From Verrucomicrobiota bacterium (GTDB lineage: Bacteria > Verrucomicrobiota > Verrucomicrobiia > Chthoniobacterales > UBA10450), in contig QHPE01000155.1 in assembly GCA_003218945.1 (NCBI GenBank), positions 1-47,009 of the forward strand: a stretch of DNA of 47,009 nt. Reading direction: 5' to 3'. Numbering within the stretch: position 1 is the stretch's first letter; each line of letters opens with the position of its first letter. The position numbers and the translations under genes are program-made. This document shows positions 15,605 to 24,226 of this stretch, in pieces. The notes beneath the pieces were generated by a model. It worked only from the letters and a program-made list of their open reading frames with translations, did not search any database and had not been told where the DNA came from.

Positions 15605-17512
15605 ATGACTACTGTGGATCTGAGCGCAACGCTCAAAAAGCATTTCGGCTATGACGAATTTCGGCCGTTGCAGCGGGAGATCATCCAGGATGCGCTCGCG
15701 GGGCGAGATGTGTTTGTGCTAATGCCGACCGGCGGCGGCAAGTCGCTTTGCTTTCAGTTGCCGGCGTTGACGCGTGATGGACTCACGATTGTGGTGTCGC
15801 CGCTCATTTCGTTGATGAAAGATCAGGTGGACGCGCTGCAGACCAGTGGCATTCCGGCGACATACCTGAACTCAACGGTTGATCGAGAGGAAGCAAAGGC
15901 GCGCTGGCGCGGCTTGCATCGCGGCGACTATCGATTGCTCTACGTCGCACCGGAGCGGTTGATGCTGGACACGTTTTTGGAACGCGCTCTCAACTGGAAT
16001 ATTGCGCAATTTGCAATCGACGAAGCGCACTGCATCAGCGAATGGGGTCACGATTTCCGGCCGGAATATCGTGAGCTGAAAAAGCTGCGAAAACATTTGC
16101 CCGATGTGCCCATCATGGCGCTCACCGCCACGGCAACAGAACAGGTACGGGCCGACATCATTAAGGAATTGAACCTGCGCGATCCACGCCCTTACGTGGC
16201 CAGCTTCAACCGGCCGAACCTGACCTATCGCGTAGTTGCGAAAACGGCGCCCTACGACCAACTGTTGGCCTTTATGCGCAGCCGGCCTAACGACAGCGGC
16301 ATCGTTTACTGTGCAAGCCGGAAGAGCACCGAATCGCTGGCGCGAAATTTGAACGAGAACGGCGTAAGCACAAAAACATACCATGCCGGGCTCACCACGT
16401 CCGAGCGGACGAGACATCAGGAAGCATTTCTGCGCGACGACGTGCGCGTGATCACCGCGACGATCGCATTCGGGATGGGTATCAACAAGCCGAACGTCCG
16501 CTTCGTTGTGCACTACGATCTGCCGAAAAATCTGGAGAGCTATTACCAGGAGACCGGACGCGCCGGACGCGATGGGTTGCCGAGTGAATGTGTGCTGCTA
16601 TTCAGCCCGGGTGACGTAGCCAAGCAGTTGCACTTCATCGATGAAAAGAGCGAAAGCGAAGCGCGTATTGCCCGGGCGCAACTGCGGCAAATGGTTCACT
16701 ACGCTGAGACGCGCGAATGCCGGCGCGCGACGCTTCTCAAATATTTTGGGGAAACATACCCAATTACGCGTGACGGCATCGGCGGTGAGACAGCGCCGCT
16801 ACAGGTTTCGTGTGATGGTTGCGATAATTGTCTGCAGCCGCGCGAAACGTTCGACGGAACTGTGCATGCGCAAAAATTCCTTTCCTGTGTTTATCGGGTT
16901 CATGCGAAAAGCGGATTCGCTTTCGGATTAAATCACGTTGTTGACGTTCTGCGGGGGGCGGACACGGAGGCAATCCGCCAACGAGGCCACAACGAGTTGT
17001 CCACTTACGGCATCGGCGCCGAATTGAAACGCACTGAATGGCAGGCAATAGGTCGCGAACTGCTGCGACTGGGGCTGATCGAATGCGCGCCCGGCAAGTT
17101 TACGACGTTATCGCTTACGTCTGAGGGTCTGAAGACGTTGCGAAACCGGACACCGATTGTTTTGACGAAGCAAATCGACATTGCTGAGAAAAACGCGCGA
17201 CGCCGGGCAGGCACGATCGAATGTGACGAAGCGTTGTTCGAGCGACTCCGTGCGCTCCGCCGAAAACTCGCCGACGACCGGAAGGTGCCCGCTTACATCA
17301 TCTTCTCTGACGTTTCGCTCCGAGAAATGGCGAGAGATTACCCGACAAATTCAACCGAGTTCCGTCGCATTCCCGGCGTCGGCGAACAGAAACTGAAGGA
17401 TTTTGGCGAAGCGTTTCTGAGCGAGATCAAGAGCCATTCGGCGGCAAACCCGCGCCGAATATTCTCTAAAGATGTCGATATTACGTTCCCAAAGCCGGCG
17501 GAACTCGCGTAA
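15605..17512 (+). CDS. recQ: ATP-dependent DNA helicase RecQ
   Basis: Full-length RecQ (635 residues), a 3'-5' helicase acting in recombination and fork repair. The helicase core has motif 0 FGYDEFRPLQREII, Walker A PTGGGKS (about 43-49), DEAHCISEWGHDFRPEY (about 140), TATAT, and motif VI QETGRAGRDG. The RQC zinc-binding cysteines follow (ECRRATLL...CDGCDNCL, about 378-405), then a winged helix and a C-terminal HRDC domain (about 530-610) with MARDYPTNSTEFRRIPGVGEQKLKDFG. The ATG at 15605 is preceded by AAGGAGCG. The MITE-like element ends only 18 bp upstream, so the native promoter may lie within or beyond that element. Monocistronic; converges on the LprI-type gene. Confidence 0.96.
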   Translation: MTTVDLSATLKKHFGYDEFRPLQREIIQDALAGRDVFVLMPTGGGKSLCFQLPALTRDGLTIVVSPLISLMKDQVDALQTSGIPATYLNSTVDREEAKARWRGLHRGDYRLLYVAPERLMLDTFLERALNWNIAQFAIDEAHCISEWGHDFRPEYRELKKLRKHLPDVPIMALTATATEQVRADIIKELNLRDPRPYVASFNRPNLTYRVVAKTAPYDQLLAFMRSRPNDSGIVYCASRKSTESLARNLNENGVSTKTYHAGLTTSERTRHQEAFLRDDVRVITATIAFGMGINKPNVRFVVHYDLPKNLESYYQETGRAGRDGLPSECVLLFSPGDVAKQLHFIDEKSESEARIARAQLRQMVHYAETRECRRATLLKYFGETYPITRDGIGGETAPLQVSCDGCDNCLQPRETFDGTVHAQKFLSCVYRVHAKSGFAFGLNHVVDVLRGADTEAIRQRGHNELSTYGIGAELKRTEWQAIGRELLRLGLIECAPGKFTTLSLTSEGLKTLRNRTPIVLTKQIDIAEKNARRRAGTIECDEALFERLRALRRKLADDRKVPAYIIFSDVSLREMARDYPTNSTEFRRIPGVGEQKLKDFGEAFLSEIKSHSAANPRRIFSKDVDITFPKPAELA

Positions 17513-17557
17513 ATGATCGGCAACGAAGCAAGATGACAGCCCACAAGCAACGCTTTC

Positions 17558-17881
17558 TCACTCCGGACTCGGCGATCGTTGATCAGGCTCGAGCTGTTTG
17601 CGTAATTCTGCAGAACGCTGCTCTGTGAGTTGCCGCAGAATGCGATCTCGAACGATTCGTGAGCTCTCAGCGGTATCCTTGGTGCGCAAGGCGTCGTCGG
17701 CTTGCTGGTTACGTCGCTCAACCCATACGCGCTGTTCGATTCTAAGCGCGTTCTGTTCGGAGCGATCGAGTCGCTTCAGAAGCGCGGAATATATTGCATT
17801 CAGCTCTCGATCGGCTTTAGCCAGCCGCGCTGATTCGGAAAACGGATCGTCCGGCAACGGGCCTGGAATGGTTTTAGCCAC
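17558..17881 (-). CDS. LprI-like (DUF1311) domain, probable separated 3' part of the upstream gene
   Basis: A 107-residue frame with GTG start. It carries an LprI/DUF1311-type helical segment (ARLAKADRELNAIYSALLKRLD, then EQRVWVERRNQQADD). Members of this domain family include periplasmic lysozyme inhibitors, though many are uncharacterised. The frame has no signal peptide and overlaps the 3' end of the 270-residue upstream gene by 82 bp. Two paralogues in this island (20393-21364 and 22923-23969) have the same domain fused to the C-terminus of a secreted protein. The simplest explanation is a frameshift near 17880 that split one gene into two; overlapping translation is the alternative. Confidence 0.6.
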   Translation of the reverse strand: MAKTIPGPLPDDPFSESARLAKADRELNAIYSALLKRLDRSEQNALRIEQRVWVERRNQQADDALRTKDTAESSRIVRDRILRQLTEQRSAELRKQLEPDQRSPSPE

Positions 17882-18612
17882 ACTGGCCGCGGACCTTCGG
17901 CGCCCCTGACCAGCTTAAGCGTGAGGATGCCCTCGCTCACCTTCGCATCGTTTTCGCGATCCTTTGTTACGAATGGAATGCCGACTGTAAATGGATCCGA
18001 AAAACCAGTTCTTTTTCCAAGTTCCGGTAAACCCGTCAGAAGGTAAGTTGAATCGAACGGACCGCGTGTTCGCGGCTTCGCGTGTTTAATCTGCGCCTCG
18101 ATTGCCTTGTCCAGCACGGGGCCGATCTGCGTGGAGCGAGAATCATCCGGGCCGACATCGAGAAGAAGTAACGTGTCAGTTCCCCATTTCCACTGGTAGG
18201 CAGCCAGCGCAAAGCGCCTTCCATTGTCGGAAAGCGGCCCCCACGCAACGCTCAACGTCCGATGGCTGCCCGGACGAACGTAACCGCCTTTATCGGCTAC
18301 CGTGCCAATTTTCTTTTTGTCAGAAAGATTAACCACCCAGATTTCCTTCACGTCGTACTGTTCATAGAAATGCTCGACGTCTTTTTCCAGAAGAGTCCAG
18401 TCGATTGGTTCGCTGCTATCGATTGTCCACGCCAGGGCATTGCGATCGTCCGCCGATTTTGAATCGCGCACGATCACGGCTCTTTCTGAACCGATTTCGA
18501 TCCAGCGCGGTTCACCCGGCGGAGACGATTCGGCCGAAATGAGCTTGTCGCATACAAATTCAGCGGCGACCAGCACGCAGGCGATCCCAAGAAGATAAGT
18601 GCGTGGTTTCAC
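17800..18612 (-). CDS. Secreted beta-propeller-like protein (paralogue family of this island), probably frameshifted
   Basis: A 270-residue product with GTG start and signal peptide (KPRTYLLGIACVLVAAEFVCD). Its mature part resembles neighbouring proteins: a clause describing observed values (WIEIGSERAVIVRDSKSADDRNALAWTID), then VAWGPLSDNGRRFALAAYQWKWGTDTLLLLDVGP. The segment SDPFTVGIPFVTKDRENDAKVSEGILTLKLV reads as a final beta element. The last 27 residues (after PVWLKP) look non-native, rich in Arg and Cys. In the alternative frame the sequence continues as AKTIPGPLPDDPFSESARL into an LprI-like domain. Function unknown. It follows the TPR gene 18619-20304 by six bases on the same strand. 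Confidence 0.6.
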   Translation of the reverse strand: MKPRTYLLGIACVLVAAEFVCDKLISAESSPPGEPRWIEIGSERAVIVRDSKSADDRNALAWTIDSSEPIDWTLLEKDVEHFYEQYDVKEIWVVNLSDKKKIGTVADKGGYVRPGSHRTLSVAWGPLSDNGRRFALAAYQWKWGTDTLLLLDVGPDDSRSTQIGPVLDKAIEAQIKHAKPRTRGPFDSTYLLTGLPELGKRTGFSDPFTVGIPFVTKDRENDAKVSEGILTLKLVRGAEGPRPVWLKPFQARCRTIRFPNQRGWLKPIES

Positions 18613-18618
18613 ACGAAA

Positions 18619-20304
18619 CTAAGGACTTGGCTGTGGTGAGGTTGTAGTCTGCGGTGAGGCGGTCTGCTCTGGCAATGCCGCGTTTGTTTTGCCTTTGTGT
18701 CGGATCTTTGCAGCCCGCTCACGAAGCGGTTGGGCTTTGGCTGTATCGCCCATTGCTTCGTAAACTTTGGCGAGGTCGTTGAGTGAAGTGGCAGTCTCGG
18801 GATGGTCGGGGCCGCGAGCCTTTTCTGTGACCTCCACCGCGCGCAACGCATACGACTCAGCTTTTTTGTAATCGCCCTTTTCACGATAGAACACGCCGAG
18901 ATTATCCAAAGCCGCGCCGGTCTTGTAGTGGTTCGGTCCCAGTTTGTCCTCAAAAAGTTTTAGCGCTTTCTCGTAGGGCGGCAGCGCCTTGTCGTATTTT
19001 CCCATGCCTTGATAAGTCGCAGCCAGATTATTGTATGCAGTCGCAGTCATCTCGTGGATCGGGCCAAATGTTTTTTCAGAAAGTTGTAAGGAGCGTTGGG
19101 CCATCGGTTCAGCTTTGGCGTAATCGCGCTCCAGCCGATAAAGATCAGCCAGGCCGCCGATACTCGAGACGAGAGCAAAATTGTTTGGTCCCAACGCTTT
19201 TTCCCGAATCTTTAAAGCGCGCTCATAATATGGCTCGGCTTTTTTGTACTCACCCATCATTTGGTAAAGCACACCGAGATTGTTGAGCGAAGTGGCGGTG
19301 TCCGGATGCTCCGGACCCAAAGCCTGTTCGGTAATCTTAAGCGAGCGCAAAAAGAGCGGTTCAGCTTTGCTGTAGTCTCCACCGTCCATGTAAACCCACG
19401 CCAGATTGTTTATGCTTTCTCCCGTCGAGCGATGATTCGGGCCGAAAATTTTCTCCCGAATATCCAATGCGCGCTTGAAGAGCGATTCGGCTTTCGCCAG
19501 GTCGCCTTGGTTGAGGTAAAGAGCGCCGAGATTATTGGCGACATTGGCAGTCTGCGGGTGCTCTGCTCCGAACGCCTTCTCAAAAATTTTCAATGCCCGA
19601 TCGTACATCGCCTCTGCTTTGGCGAAGTTGCCCTGTGAAGCATAAATGGTCGCCAGACCGCTGAGCGTATTGGCGACTTGCGGATCATGAGGGCCGAGAG
19701 TTTCCTCGCGGACCTTCAGCACGCGCGTGTATAGGGGTTCTGCTTTGGCCAAGTCTCCCTTGTCCTGGTAGAGCAGTGCCAGGTTGGCCGTAACACTTAC
19801 GGTGTTGTCGTGCTTTGAGCCGAGTTTGGTCTCAAAAATCTTTATAGCTCGTTTATAGAGCGGCTCGGCCTTTGCGTAGTCCCCTGCTTCTCGATAGGTC
19901 TCCGCCAGATTGTTGAGGATGATCGCGGTATAGGGATGGTCCTTGCCAAGCGCTTTTTCGCGAATCTTCAAGGCGCGCTCGTAAAGCGGCGCTGCCCTGG
20001 CGTAGTCACCCATACCTGCATACAACGATGCGAGGTCATTCAAGCTATCGGCTGTTTCCGGGTGGTCCGGCCCGTCATGTTTCTGGCAATACTTCAGCAC
20101 CTTTTCGGCAATCGGCACTGCTTCCTGGAACTTGCCGGCGTCGCGCAACTGATCGATCTGCTGAACCATATCACGCACCTCGGAGTCGGTCTGAGCTGGA
20201 GCGGAAGTGATAAAAACTGCGATTGAGCAAAAACAGACCAGGCGCCACGTCCACCAGGTGGTTCTGCCAAGGGACTGTGAAACTTTTATAGCTAATTCAT
20301 TCAT
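18619..20304 (-). CDS. Secreted kinesin-light-chain-type TPR protein
   Basis: A 561-residue exported protein. After a signal peptide (WRLVCFCSIAVFITSAPAQ) it consists of about 12 tandem 42-residue TPR units of the kinesin-light-chain kind, each with a version of GDYAKAEPLYKRALKI and EKALGPDHPxTAxxLNNLA. A Pro/Thr/Ser-rich tail ends it. Such repeats form a right-handed superhelix for protein binding and have no enzymatic activity. It probably acts in the periplasm as a scaffold; the partner is unknown. The regular 126-bp DNA periodicity in this gene reflects the protein repeats, not a mobile array. It is followed by the LprI-type genes on the same strand and could be co-transcribed with them. 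Confidence 0.9.
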   Translation of the reverse strand: MNELAIKVSQSLGRTTWWTWRLVCFCSIAVFITSAPAQTDSEVRDMVQQIDQLRDAGKFQEAVPIAEKVLKYCQKHDGPDHPETADSLNDLASLYAGMGDYARAAPLYERALKIREKALGKDHPYTAIILNNLAETYREAGDYAKAEPLYKRAIKIFETKLGSKHDNTVSVTANLALLYQDKGDLAKAEPLYTRVLKVREETLGPHDPQVANTLSGLATIYASQGNFAKAEAMYDRALKIFEKAFGAEHPQTANVANNLGALYLNQGDLAKAESLFKRALDIREKIFGPNHRSTGESINNLAWVYMDGGDYSKAEPLFLRSLKITEQALGPEHPDTATSLNNLGVLYQMMGEYKKAEPYYERALKIREKALGPNNFALVSSIGGLADLYRLERDYAKAEPMAQRSLQLSEKTFGPIHEMTATAYNNLAATYQGMGKYDKALPPYEKALKLFEDKLGPNHYKTGAALDNLGVFYREKGDYKKAESYALRAVEVTEKARGPDHPETATSLNDLAKVYEAMGDTAKAQPLRERAAKIRHKGKTNAALPEQTASPQTTTSPQPSP

Positions 20305-20392
20305 AGGATGATTTGGTGTGAATTCGTGAAATCGTGTCTCGCATTCTTCGAGATTCCCCGTGCATGACGTGGTCGATCTCTTCCTTCAGTTG

Positions 20393-21364
20393 TTAAAGCT
20401 CCCATTCTTCATCCGGCTGAGTGTCGATTCGTGCCGTTGTGACATCGCAAAGAAATTGGAGCCGATGCCGCTCTTTCTCCGCTGCCGGAAAGAGCGAGAC
20501 GTAAAACTTCGCCCCTTCGTCTCGACGTTTGATCCAGTTGCGTTGAGCTTCACGCACATTCGGGACCCGTTCGTTATCTGTTTTTGCGATGACTTCAGCG
20601 TAGCGCTTGTTCAATTGCCGATCTAACGTGTCGAATCTCATCTTCAATTCGACTAAACTCGGCAACGGATCGACCGGTTCGGCGCAAACGAGCATTTTGG
20701 ATTTACTCTTGTTTAGCTTCCGCAGGTAATCCGTGATCTCGAACTTCTGCGAGCGTGTATTGAAGTAAATGTGCCGTTGGTTGGTCGAGCGTCGATCTTC
20801 GCCGCCAAGCATAACGACCAAAAGCCGTGACGCGTCCAAGCTCCAGCAGCCAAACTGGATCATCGCACACAAACCTTCAGCGGAATAGTTGGTTTTAAAG
20901 GCGCCGAGCTTCACCGCATCATTCCATGCTCTGTCGCTAAATGACGGTGTCGCTTCGAAGGCATCGTTATCCTTGCAACGATAAAGATCTCCGCGTTGCA
21001 AGCACGACCCCTGATGTGATTCTACGAACAACCACCGCTCGCCAGGCGCACTGTAGAACGCGGTTGGGAAGGTTATCTCGCTCGAATAAAGCTTGGTCCG
21101 CCGGCTCTCATCCCGCGTCGATACGATCCAAAACTCTTGCCCGCTTTGGTCATCCCCAGTGGGTGTAACGTTGAGTTGCACGACTCGAAACGCGCTACTC
21201 GGGCTCGTATAAAGAACTTCAGTTTTTTCCTCGGCACTGTTCTTCGCCGAAGAGGACTCTCGAGAAGGAGTCGCCGCGTTAACGCGTTCATCCGCAGCAC
21301 GAGTGGCAAAGCCAAAGCCGATCGTGCACGCGACGACTACGACGAACCCCGAAAACGATTTCAT
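20393..21364 (-). CDS. Secreted protein with C-terminal LprI-like (DUF1311) domain
   Basis: A 323-residue product with a signal peptide (MKSFSGFVVVVACTIGFGFATRA). The central part (about 45-225) holds strands such as SAFRVVQLNVTPTGDDQSGQEFWIVSTRDESRRTKLY and QFGCWSLDASRLLVVMLGGED, reminiscent of a small beta-propeller. The C-terminal 80 residues carry DTLDRQLNKRYAEVI and EAQRNWIKRRDEGAKF, the LprI/DUF1311 pattern. It is the intact example of the architecture that appears broken at 17558-18612 and is repeated at 22923-23969. Its first residues, MKSF, are also found in the gene at 22285 behind an ATA codon. A role in inhibiting or sensing periplasmic lysozyme-like enzymes is possible from the domain, but unproven. 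Confidence 0.75.
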   Translation of the reverse strand: MKSFSGFVVVVACTIGFGFATRAADERVNAATPSRESSSAKNSAEEKTEVLYTSPSSAFRVVQLNVTPTGDDQSGQEFWIVSTRDESRRTKLYSSEITFPTAFYSAPGERWLFVESHQGSCLQRGDLYRCKDNDAFEATPSFSDRAWNDAVKLGAFKTNYSAEGLCAMIQFGCWSLDASRLLVVMLGGEDRRSTNQRHIYFNTRSQKFEITDYLRKLNKSKSKMLVCAEPVDPLPSLVELKMRFDTLDRQLNKRYAEVIAKTDNERVPNVREAQRNWIKRRDEGAKFYVSLFPAAEKERHRLQFLCDVTTARIDTQPDEEWEL

Positions 21365-21435
21365 TATTCGCGTCTCTTTGACCTCTTTTTCGACATCTGA
21401 TGCGTTTTGACGATTTCAGTCGTCGACGTCGAGTC

Positions 21436-21702
21436 TTATTCAGTCTCGGTCTCATATTTAATCGTCGATTTCACGGCCTTCGGTTTGCCGGCGCGATTGA
21501 ACGCGAGCACAACCGTGCGGGTTGCGCTAAGTGGAGTGCCCGATCCCGTTCCATCGGGCGTGATTTTAAAGATCGATTCCCTGTCCACCTCAAAGAGGTT
21601 GCCCCTTTATAAAACGCGAAGCTCAACGCGGGCAAGCGCACTAATCGAAAACAAGATTGTTCCGAGACAGGCAAATGCCCGGGCAACGAGTCGGCTTTTC
21701 AT
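21436..21702 (-). pseudogene. Small exported protein gene with an in-frame TAA
   Basis: On the minus strand, ATG at 21702 opens a frame with a convincing signal peptide (MKSRLVARAFACLGTILF, then SISALA). A TAA occurs at codon 32 (21607-21609), and the same frame then continues without interruption for 56 codons (RGNLFEVDRESIFKITPDGT...) to TAA at 21436-21438. The two halves together make an 88-codon gene that fills the space between its same-strand neighbours. Either a point mutation created a premature stop, or the stop is read through. The product is not recognised; FKITPDGTGSGTPLSATRTVV hints at a beta-rich exported protein. Confidence 0.5.
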
Positions 21703-21743
21703 GAATGTGCGTGAAGAGTCCACATGATTTGGCGTTACGCCGT

Positions 21744-22232
21744 CTATTCATTAATGTTGTCGAGCGCGACAAATTTCCACCCACCTTTGGTCCATTCAAA
21801 GACGAAGCGAATCGGCGCGTTTTCCCATTCGTTAGGCGTTTCCTTGAATGGGCAGTAAACTTCCTGCCGCCGGGCCGATTCTTTTCGCGGTTGGCCGGTT
21901 GCGAAACATTGGACGGCATTGGCCTCGCCTTTAAAGATCTCGTTATACCGTCGCAAGAAATCCTCCTTGTTCTTTACGACTTTTACCCCATAGGACATCG
22001 ACAGTGGGAATTTCGTCATCTCGGCCACCGTCGCTTTTTCGCCAGCGATCACCGCGGATCTAAATTTTTTCCAGAATGTCGAAAAATCGGTCTGCGCAAA
22101 AGCGCTTGGAAATAACAACAGAATCAAAAGCCCGGCTAACCAAGTTCGCGCGCTGACCACCCGCGACGGCCGGCAGGCGCGAATAGGCGCGAATGAATTT
22201 GATTCCGACGCTTTGACTGTTCCTTTAATCAC
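21744..22232 (-). CDS. Secreted protein of unknown function
   Basis: A 162-residue exported protein. The GTG at 22232 is preceded by a strong ribosome-binding site (AGGAGA, spacing five), so it was preferred over the ATG at 22265. A membrane or signal segment (TWLAGLLILLLFPSAFAQ) ends near residue 45. The mature domain, FSTFWKKFRSAVIAGEKATV, then MTKFPLSMSYGVKVVKNKEDFLRRYNEIF and ENAPIRFVFEWTKGGWKFVALDNINE, looks like a compact alpha+beta domain of the NTF2-like or DUF4440-like sort. That resemblance is my inference from pattern. It is in the secreted-protein island, same strand as its neighbours. Confidence 0.7.
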   Translation of the reverse strand: MIKGTVKASESNSFAPIRACRPSRVVSARTWLAGLLILLLFPSAFAQTDFSTFWKKFRSAVIAGEKATVAEMTKFPLSMSYGVKVVKNKEDFLRRYNEIFKGEANAVQCFATGQPRKESARRQEVYCPFKETPNEWENAPIRFVFEWTKGGWKFVALDNINE

Positions 22233-22284
22233 GGTGTTCTCCTTTCGGTAGGATTTCTTGCGCATTTGAAGGTGAACGATGACT

Positions 22285-22893
22285 TCATTGTTCTTCCTCG
22301 AGCTCCTTTTTCGCCATCTGATGCGTTTTGATGATCTTCCAATTGCCGGCGGCGTCGAATTTCAACGTGAAAAGAAATCCCGCTTCCAACTTGCCCGACG
22401 TTCGCCCATAACACGGCGCGTACACGATCGCCGTAGTTGCGTCGGACCATTTGCGCAACTTCATAATGTCCCATTCTGGTGCGCAATGGCGCGGGTCAAA
22501 ATGCTTTGGCAAATAGCCTTTGCCGAACTGCACCAACTGCGGACCCTTTGTTTCATCCGCCGGTGAATCCACCGCTACCCATTTATCGCCACGTAGCTGA
22601 TAAAAAGCGATCGACAGAAACGTCATATGATGCGCGTGCATCGGACTGTAATTGAAGCCAAACCGTTTCGAATCCGGCGCCCAGAGCAATTCCGGATCCT
22701 CACCAGCCGGCGCGGTACCCGGATTACGTTGCTCGAAGAAATCGATCTCAGTTTCGCTCGTGACGACTTTAACGAGTTTCGGTGCATCCCCACCGATGTA
22801 CGCCCATTTTTTGTCTGGAGAAATTGGGGATTGCTCCTCTGCCGGAAATGGGGACTCCTGCGCATGGGAAACACCGTAGCTGATTGCGCCCAC
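22285..22893 (-). CDS. Secreted 'SPDGKW/DSKR' paralogue, with a non-canonical upstream ATA in place of ATG
   Basis: A 202-residue frame from the GTG at 22893. It includes ISPDKKWAYIGGDAPKLVKV, LLWAPDSKRFGFNYSPMHAHH, FYQLRGDKWVAVDSP and FLFTLKFDAAGNWKIIKTHQ, all shared in order with the gene at 25180. The pattern suggests a short beta-propeller fragment. Starting at GTG leaves only half a signal peptide. In frame, the sequence 33 bp further upstream reads ATA AAA TCT TTT TGC ACT TTT, i.e. (I)KSFCTFGVIIVGAISYGVSHA, matching the MKSFSGFVVVVACTIG start of the paralogue at 21364. The ATA overlaps the stop of the preceding gene as ATAA, where ATGA would be typical. The true start is therefore probably 22926, with a mutated or AUA initiation codon. 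Confidence 0.65.
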   Translation of the reverse strand: MGAISYGVSHAQESPFPAEEQSPISPDKKWAYIGGDAPKLVKVVTSETEIDFFEQRNPGTAPAGEDPELLWAPDSKRFGFNYSPMHAHHMTFLSIAFYQLRGDKWVAVDSPADETKGPQLVQFGKGYLPKHFDPRHCAPEWDIMKLRKWSDATTAIVYAPCYGRTSGKLEAGFLFTLKFDAAGNWKIIKTHQMAKKELEEEQ

Positions 22894-22922
22894 GATGATG
22901 ACGCCAAAAGTGCAAAAAGATT

Positions 22923-23969
22923 TTATTGTTCGTTGGCTTTCTTTTTGTCAGGCCAGACAAGCTGCCGCAATACCTTGATTCTTTCCTCGGTTAGCTTGCT
23001 TTTCTCGGCAACGGAGTTGTTGGCGTCCCGCTTCTTTAACCACGCGATTTGGTCCTGCTTGGCCTTTGCAAATTCTGGCGGCGAAAGCACGAAATGAACG
23101 GCCTTGTAAACATCATTCATGCGTTCATCCAAATACTTGAATTTGCTTTCTTCGGATCGAAAAAATGATTTCTCGTTGTAAGAAAGTGGTTCCTTGGCGT
23201 CCGGGAATTCTTTAAAGGGTTCTGGTGAGACAGCGTACACCTCGAAGCAACAGGAAGCCTCCGACGCGCTTTGCAGCATTTCATTGTCTTTCGCGGTAAT
23301 CGCTGGCGCCGAGGTCGCCGTCCATTTTTTTGAACGTGGATCGAAGATACCTTGAAATAAGGCATAATACGTCTCAACACCTTCAAGCTGCTTGGGATTA
23401 TTGCTGGCCTCGGCGAACACGCGAATTTTTGGCCCTGCTTCGATGTAAAATTGTGGATACACATCCGCGTCCACATCGCGCGATTGCTTTTTGATCGTCG
23501 CGTCGATCGCCTTGCGAATGTGTTGGCCGATATCCGTCTGTGTGAAACTGTCACCCTTGGGTTCCAAGACGGCCGCCGACGCGAATCCGTACCGCTCCCA
23601 ATAGGTCGCGATACACAGTTTGGAATCAGGCGTCCACTCCGCGTCCAGGTGAGCGTGATTCTCGCCCTCGACATATTCGAAATTCTTGATCTTGCCGAGC
23701 AGCCGATGGTTTTGTAAATCGGCGAAGTAATCGACGAATTCCTCGTCCTTCTCAGGTAGCAGCACTGTCGCACCATCGTCCACGTGTGATGAAGTGGTGA
23801 CGACGATCCCATAATGCCCATCGGGCGAACGCGATGCTTCGTGAAGCGTGAGATGTTCCGGCCAGTCTGCCGCAATCAGATCAAACGTGCTTAGGACCGG
23901 AGCCACTAGCAGTACCCGGATAAGTGTAGCTGCGACTTGCGGAATGTAGGATTCAAGCCGCCGGTTCAT
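22923..23969 (-). CDS. Secreted beta-propeller-like protein with C-terminal LprI-like domain
   Basis: A 348-residue product. The ATG at 23969 is preceded by GGAAG at a good distance; the GTG at 24005 was rejected. A hydrophobic export segment (IRVLLVAPVLSTFDLIAA) precedes EASRSPDGHYGIVVTTSSHVDD and AEWTPDSKLCIATYWERYGF, the propeller-like core shared across the island. The C-terminal 85 residues (FKYLDERMNDVYKAVHFVLS, then KQDQIAWLKKRDANNS) match the LprI/DUF1311 helix pattern. Its stop codon overlaps the ATA of the next gene, so the two are probably translationally coupled. Function unknown; the domain architecture is the same as at 20393-21364. Confidence 0.75.
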   Translation of the reverse strand: MNRRLESYIPQVAATLIRVLLVAPVLSTFDLIAADWPEHLTLHEASRSPDGHYGIVVTTSSHVDDGATVLLPEKDEEFVDYFADLQNHRLLGKIKNFEYVEGENHAHLDAEWTPDSKLCIATYWERYGFASAAVLEPKGDSFTQTDIGQHIRKAIDATIKKQSRDVDADVYPQFYIEAGPKIRVFAEASNNPKQLEGVETYYALFQGIFDPRSKKWTATSAPAITAKDNEMLQSASEASCCFEVYAVSPEPFKEFPDAKEPLSYNEKSFFRSEESKFKYLDERMNDVYKAVHFVLSPPEFAKAKQDQIAWLKKRDANNSVAEKSKLTEERIKVLRQLVWPDKKKANEQ

Positions 23970-24226
23970 TCTTCCATGTCGTTTCGGTTTCCCAACCTTC
24001 CTCACGGATACCCCATCAACGAAGCTCCCGTGATTAGCTGTTCCTTTTGCATGATTGACCTTGTCTCTGGTTTGGTCGTGAGCACCGCTTTGATCTTTTC
24101 CATATCCAGCTGTGTAGGGAGGCTCGTTTGGACACAGCTGAATAGCTTTGCATGATTCGCCGTTGAGTGCGTTCTGTCATCACAATTTGAATTCTCAGTT
24201 CCTCAGCATACGTGTTAGAGGTAGGT
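23970..24226. other. Intergenic region without a recognised gene
   Basis: Open frames on the minus strand here (such as 24034-24294) are out of phase with any recognisable domain and overlap the next gene. One frame reads KAIQLCPNEPPYTAGYGKDQ, which could be a decayed TPR or similar fragment, but it cannot be supported. No repeat of the dispersed families is present. Confidence 0.35.

Noticed and set aside
18700-20150. Regular ~126-bp repeat spacing, considered as a tandem DNA repeat or CRISPR-like array
   Set aside because: The periodicity matches the 42-residue TPR units of the encoded protein, the units differ in sequence, and there are no identical repeats or unique spacers.
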